This document shows, piece after piece, positions 62,255 to 64,000 of a stretch of 64,000 nt of DNA (positions are counted from its first letter, which is position 1; the number at the start of each line of letters is the position of its first letter). The position numbers were made by a program, and so were the translations under genes. The notes under the pieces were generated by a model. That model did not search any database and was not told where the DNA came from. It saw only the letters and a program-made list of their open reading frames with translations. This DNA is from Neobacillus citreus (GTDB lineage Bacteria; Bacillota; Bacilli; Bacillales; Cytobacillaceae). The stretch is taken from the NCBI RefSeq assembly GCF_018343545.2, contig NZ_JAGYPE020000009.1:1-64000 (forward strand). Direction: 5' to 3'.

Positions 62255-63193
62255 TTAATTACTTTCAGCCTTTTTTACTTTATTTTGAAGAACTCCCATT
62301 TTTTCTATTTCAATTCGAACAATGTCCCCATCTTTCAAAAATACTTGAGGATTTCTTGCTACTCCAACGCCTCCAGGAGTACCTGTTAAAATCACATCTC
62401 CTGGATCTAGGGTCATCAATTCAGACAAGTACTCTATTAGACTTTGAACAGTAAAAATAAGATTGGAAGTGTTGGACCTTTGTCTTTCTTCACCATTTAC
62501 TGATAAGGAAATTTCTAATCGAGAAGGATCTTTAATTTCGTCCGATGTTACAATCCATGGACCCATTGGTGCTGTCCCGTCTACCGATTTTCCTTGAAAG
62601 AATTGGGTTGTTCGACGTTGAATATCGCGGTATGTCACATCATTACAGATGGTATAACCTGCTACGTAATCTAGCGCAGTTTCTTGAGGAACATTTCTGG
62701 CCCGTTTTCCGATGACAATTGCCAATTCCGCTTCATAATCAAGTTGTTCAGAAATTGGATAAAAAGGAATATCATCTTCAGGTCCTATCACCGTATTTGC
62801 AAATTTAGCAAATAAAACTGGGTATGTTGGTAAATCACGGCCCATTTCAACTATGTGATCGCGATAATTATGACCAACACATATAATTTTCCCAGGGTTT
62901 AGGATTGGCGCACAAATTTTTATGTCCGATTTGTTTAGGAGTAAAGGGATATCATTTGGATTATTTTTAAGAGCAAATTGAACCGCCTCTTTTGCAGCAT
63001 CCATACTCTCCTTCCCACCTTGAAGGAATTCAACCATATTATCGGGGAGACATACCTCTGCTACTCGGTTACTAAAAAACTTCCCTTCTTTTTGTAATTT
63101 GGCTTTATAAGCGGTTTGAAGATCAATGACAACTTCCCCAACTATTGCCCCAATACTTTTCCGGCCATTATTAGCAAATGATACTAGTTTCAT
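62255..63193 (-). CDS. Fumarylacetoacetate hydrolase (FAH) family enzyme
   Basis: A 312-residue protein of the FAH/2-hydroxyhepta-diene-dioate isomerase group. Motifs: IICVGHNYRDHIVEM (about 118-132), YPVLFAKFANTVIGP, the metal motif DYEAELAIVIGKRAR (Glu-x-Glu, about 168-182), GYTICNDVTYRDIQRR (about 195-210), and GDVILTGTPGGVGVARNP near 265-282. Family members hydrate, hydrolyse or decarboxylate 2-oxo acids in aromatic and sugar-acid breakdown. It lies 28 nt downstream of an acyl-CoA synthetase gene, suggesting a catabolic operon; the substrate cannot be told. Confidence 0.88.
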   Translation of the reverse strand: MKLVSFANNGRKSIGAIVGEVVIDLQTAYKAKLQKEGKFFSNRVAEVCLPDNMVEFLQGGKESMDAAKEAVQFALKNNPNDIPLLLNKSDIKICAPILNPGKIICVGHNYRDHIVEMGRDLPTYPVLFAKFANTVIGPEDDIPFYPISEQLDYEAELAIVIGKRARNVPQETALDYVAGYTICNDVTYRDIQRRTTQFFQGKSVDGTAPMGPWIVTSDEIKDPSRLEISLSVNGEERQRSNTSNLIFTVQSLIEYLSELMTLDPGDVILTGTPGGVGVARNPQVFLKDGDIVRIEIEKMGVLQNKVKKAESN

Positions 63194-63221
63194 TTTTTCC
63201 TACTCCCCAAAAGTTGTATTA

Positions 63222-64000
63222 TTAATGATTAATAATATGGTGCGAGTTTCTTAGTGTTTGTTTCAGGACTTTTCCCCCTGCATTCCGAGGCAACTGATCC
63301 ATAAACTCGATATACTTAGGAATTTTAAATTTCGCAAGCTTTGCACTGCAAAATTCTTTAAGCTCATCCTCAGTTGTTGATTCTCCTGGCTTCAATACAA
63401 TGGCAGCCTTTACCTGTTCCCCGTATTTCTCATCTTCTACACCAAATACGGTTGCTTCTAGTACTTTTGGGAATGAATACAACACATTTTCCACTTCAAT
63501 ACTGTAAATTTTTTCTCCCCCGCGATTGATCATGTCCTTTTTCCGATCAAGAATATAGACGTAACCTTCGTCATCCATTTTTGCTAAATCCCCGGTCCTT
63601 AGCCATCCATCGACAATGGCCTCAGTTGTTGCCTTCTGGTTTTCCCAATATCCCATCATCACTTTTGGTCCTCTTATTGCAAGTTCACCGATTTGATTTG
63701 GTCCTTTTGGATTTCCATTTTCATCGATGATTTTACAGTCCACTAATGGTACTGGCAGACCAATTGATTCTGGTTTTCTTAAGGCGTACTCATCAGGGAG
63801 CAAAGTATCTAATCCATGACCTTCTGTTAGTCCATACCCATTATGAATTTTCGCTTGCGGGATTTTTTCTCTAAGTAACTTGATTAATGATACAGGGGCT
63901 GGTGCACCTCCATAAAGTAAGGCCCGAACTTGCTTAAAATCATCCGGGGCAAATTCAGGCGAAGTTAGAATAAACCAATACATGGTTGGTACCCCTACCA
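63222..64000 (-). CDS. Class I adenylate-forming enzyme / acyl-CoA synthetase, C-terminal part (cut by window edge)
   Basis: The frame is open to the right edge (VGVPTMYWFILTSPEFAPDD is the first readable segment). ANL-superfamily motifs follow: ALLYGGAPAP, GYGLTEGHG (A5), GELAIRGPKVMMGYW, DGWLRTGDLAKMDDEGYVYI (A7), DRKKDMINRGGEKI (A8) and PRNAGGKVLKQTLR with the catalytic Lys (A10). Such enzymes activate a carboxylic acid as acyl-adenylate and pass it to CoA. It is read leftward into the FAH-family gene. The substrate-binding part is outside the window. Confidence 0.88.
   Translation of the reverse strand, partial: VGVPTMYWFILTSPEFAPDDFKQVRALLYGGAPAPVSLIKLLREKIPQAKIHNGYGLTEGHGLDTLLPDEYALRKPESIGLPVPLVDCKIIDENGNPKGPNQIGELAIRGPKVMMGYWENQKATTEAIVDGWLRTGDLAKMDDEGYVYILDRKKDMINRGGEKIYSIEVENVLYSFPKVLEATVFGVEDEKYGEQVKAAIVLKPGESTTEDELKEFCSAKLAKFKIPKYIEFMDQLPRNAGGKVLKQTLRNSHHIINH

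Noticed and set aside
1..64000. CRISPR arrays, tRNA or rRNA genes, IS elements with transposase
   Set aside because: I looked for regularly spaced repeats of 25-40 bp, cloverleaf-like sequence with CCA ends, and DDE/tyrosine recombinase proteins and saw none. The only spaced repeats are the five short iteron-like units and the small palindromes at 8148-8345.

Overview
The window looks like a chromosomal stretch of a low-GC Gram-positive spore-former of the Bacillaceae (Bacillus/Neobacillus type). The support is a ydjFGHI-like (pspA) operon with a SigW-type promoter, a YvrJ-family small protein, a ComK-family regulator, strong AGGAGG-type ribosome sites with frequent GTG/TTG starts, and typical Bacillaceae intergenic hairpin repeats.

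Layout. (1) 1-905 is the start of an McrB-like AAA+ gene, cut by the left edge inside its Walker A motif. (2) 1.3-7.8 kb is a carboxylate catabolic operon: TRAP transporter (dctM, dctQ and an interrupted dctP), an isocitrate-lyase/PEP-mutase family lyase and a two-subunit aconitase-type hydro-lyase. It is read leftward from a control region holding an 18-bp perfect palindrome, with a TetR regulator diverging from it. (3) 7.9-11.9 kb holds yvrJ-like and ydjI-ydjH-ydjG-pspA; the PspA is C-terminally truncated. (4) 12.2-15.2 kb is decaying DNA: a split replication-type protein, a shortened XRE regulator, a ComK-like gene and coding debris. (5) 15.2-52.6 kb is a dense defence island. It contains a five-gene leftward cluster (membrane coiled-coil protein, 53-aa protein, unknown protein, EVE-like protein, SF1 helicase-DUF2726 nuclease); a rightward three-gene cassette (TIGR04255-like protein, 59-aa protein, metallo-beta-lactamase fold protein); tandem YprA/MrfA-like helicases with zinc-ribbon partners; a DUF2075 helicase-nuclease; an SfsA-like nuclease; a complete type 3-like BREX operon; and a WYL-regulated pPIWI-RE three-gene operon directly upstream of BREX. 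(6) 52.8-57.2 kb carries a damaged secreted nuclease and a phage-type replication module (initiator, helicase loader, DnaB helicase), with an iteron-like array just upstream of the initiator. (7) 57.7-61.5 kb is an McrBC type IV restriction pair whose McrB seems to carry two EVE/PUA-like domains, one inserted in the AAA+ core. (8) 62.2-64 kb returns to metabolism: a fumarylacetoacetate-hydrolase-family enzyme and an acyl-CoA synthetase cut by the right edge.

How it fits together. The island could act against foreign DNA at several levels: modified-DNA restriction (McrBC, EVE domains), methylation-linked exclusion (BREX), a PIWI-helicase-nuclease system, and several helicase-nuclease systems not matched here to a named family. 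The window also shows an unusual number of broken frames. At least five reading frames contain a single TAA after which the same frame continues with matching or coding-like protein sequence; in several of them GAA (Glu) is a natural ancestral codon. Several others show one-base shifts. This may be real gene decay or sequence error, and it limits how far some products can be trusted. All identifications come from reading motifs; no database search was run.
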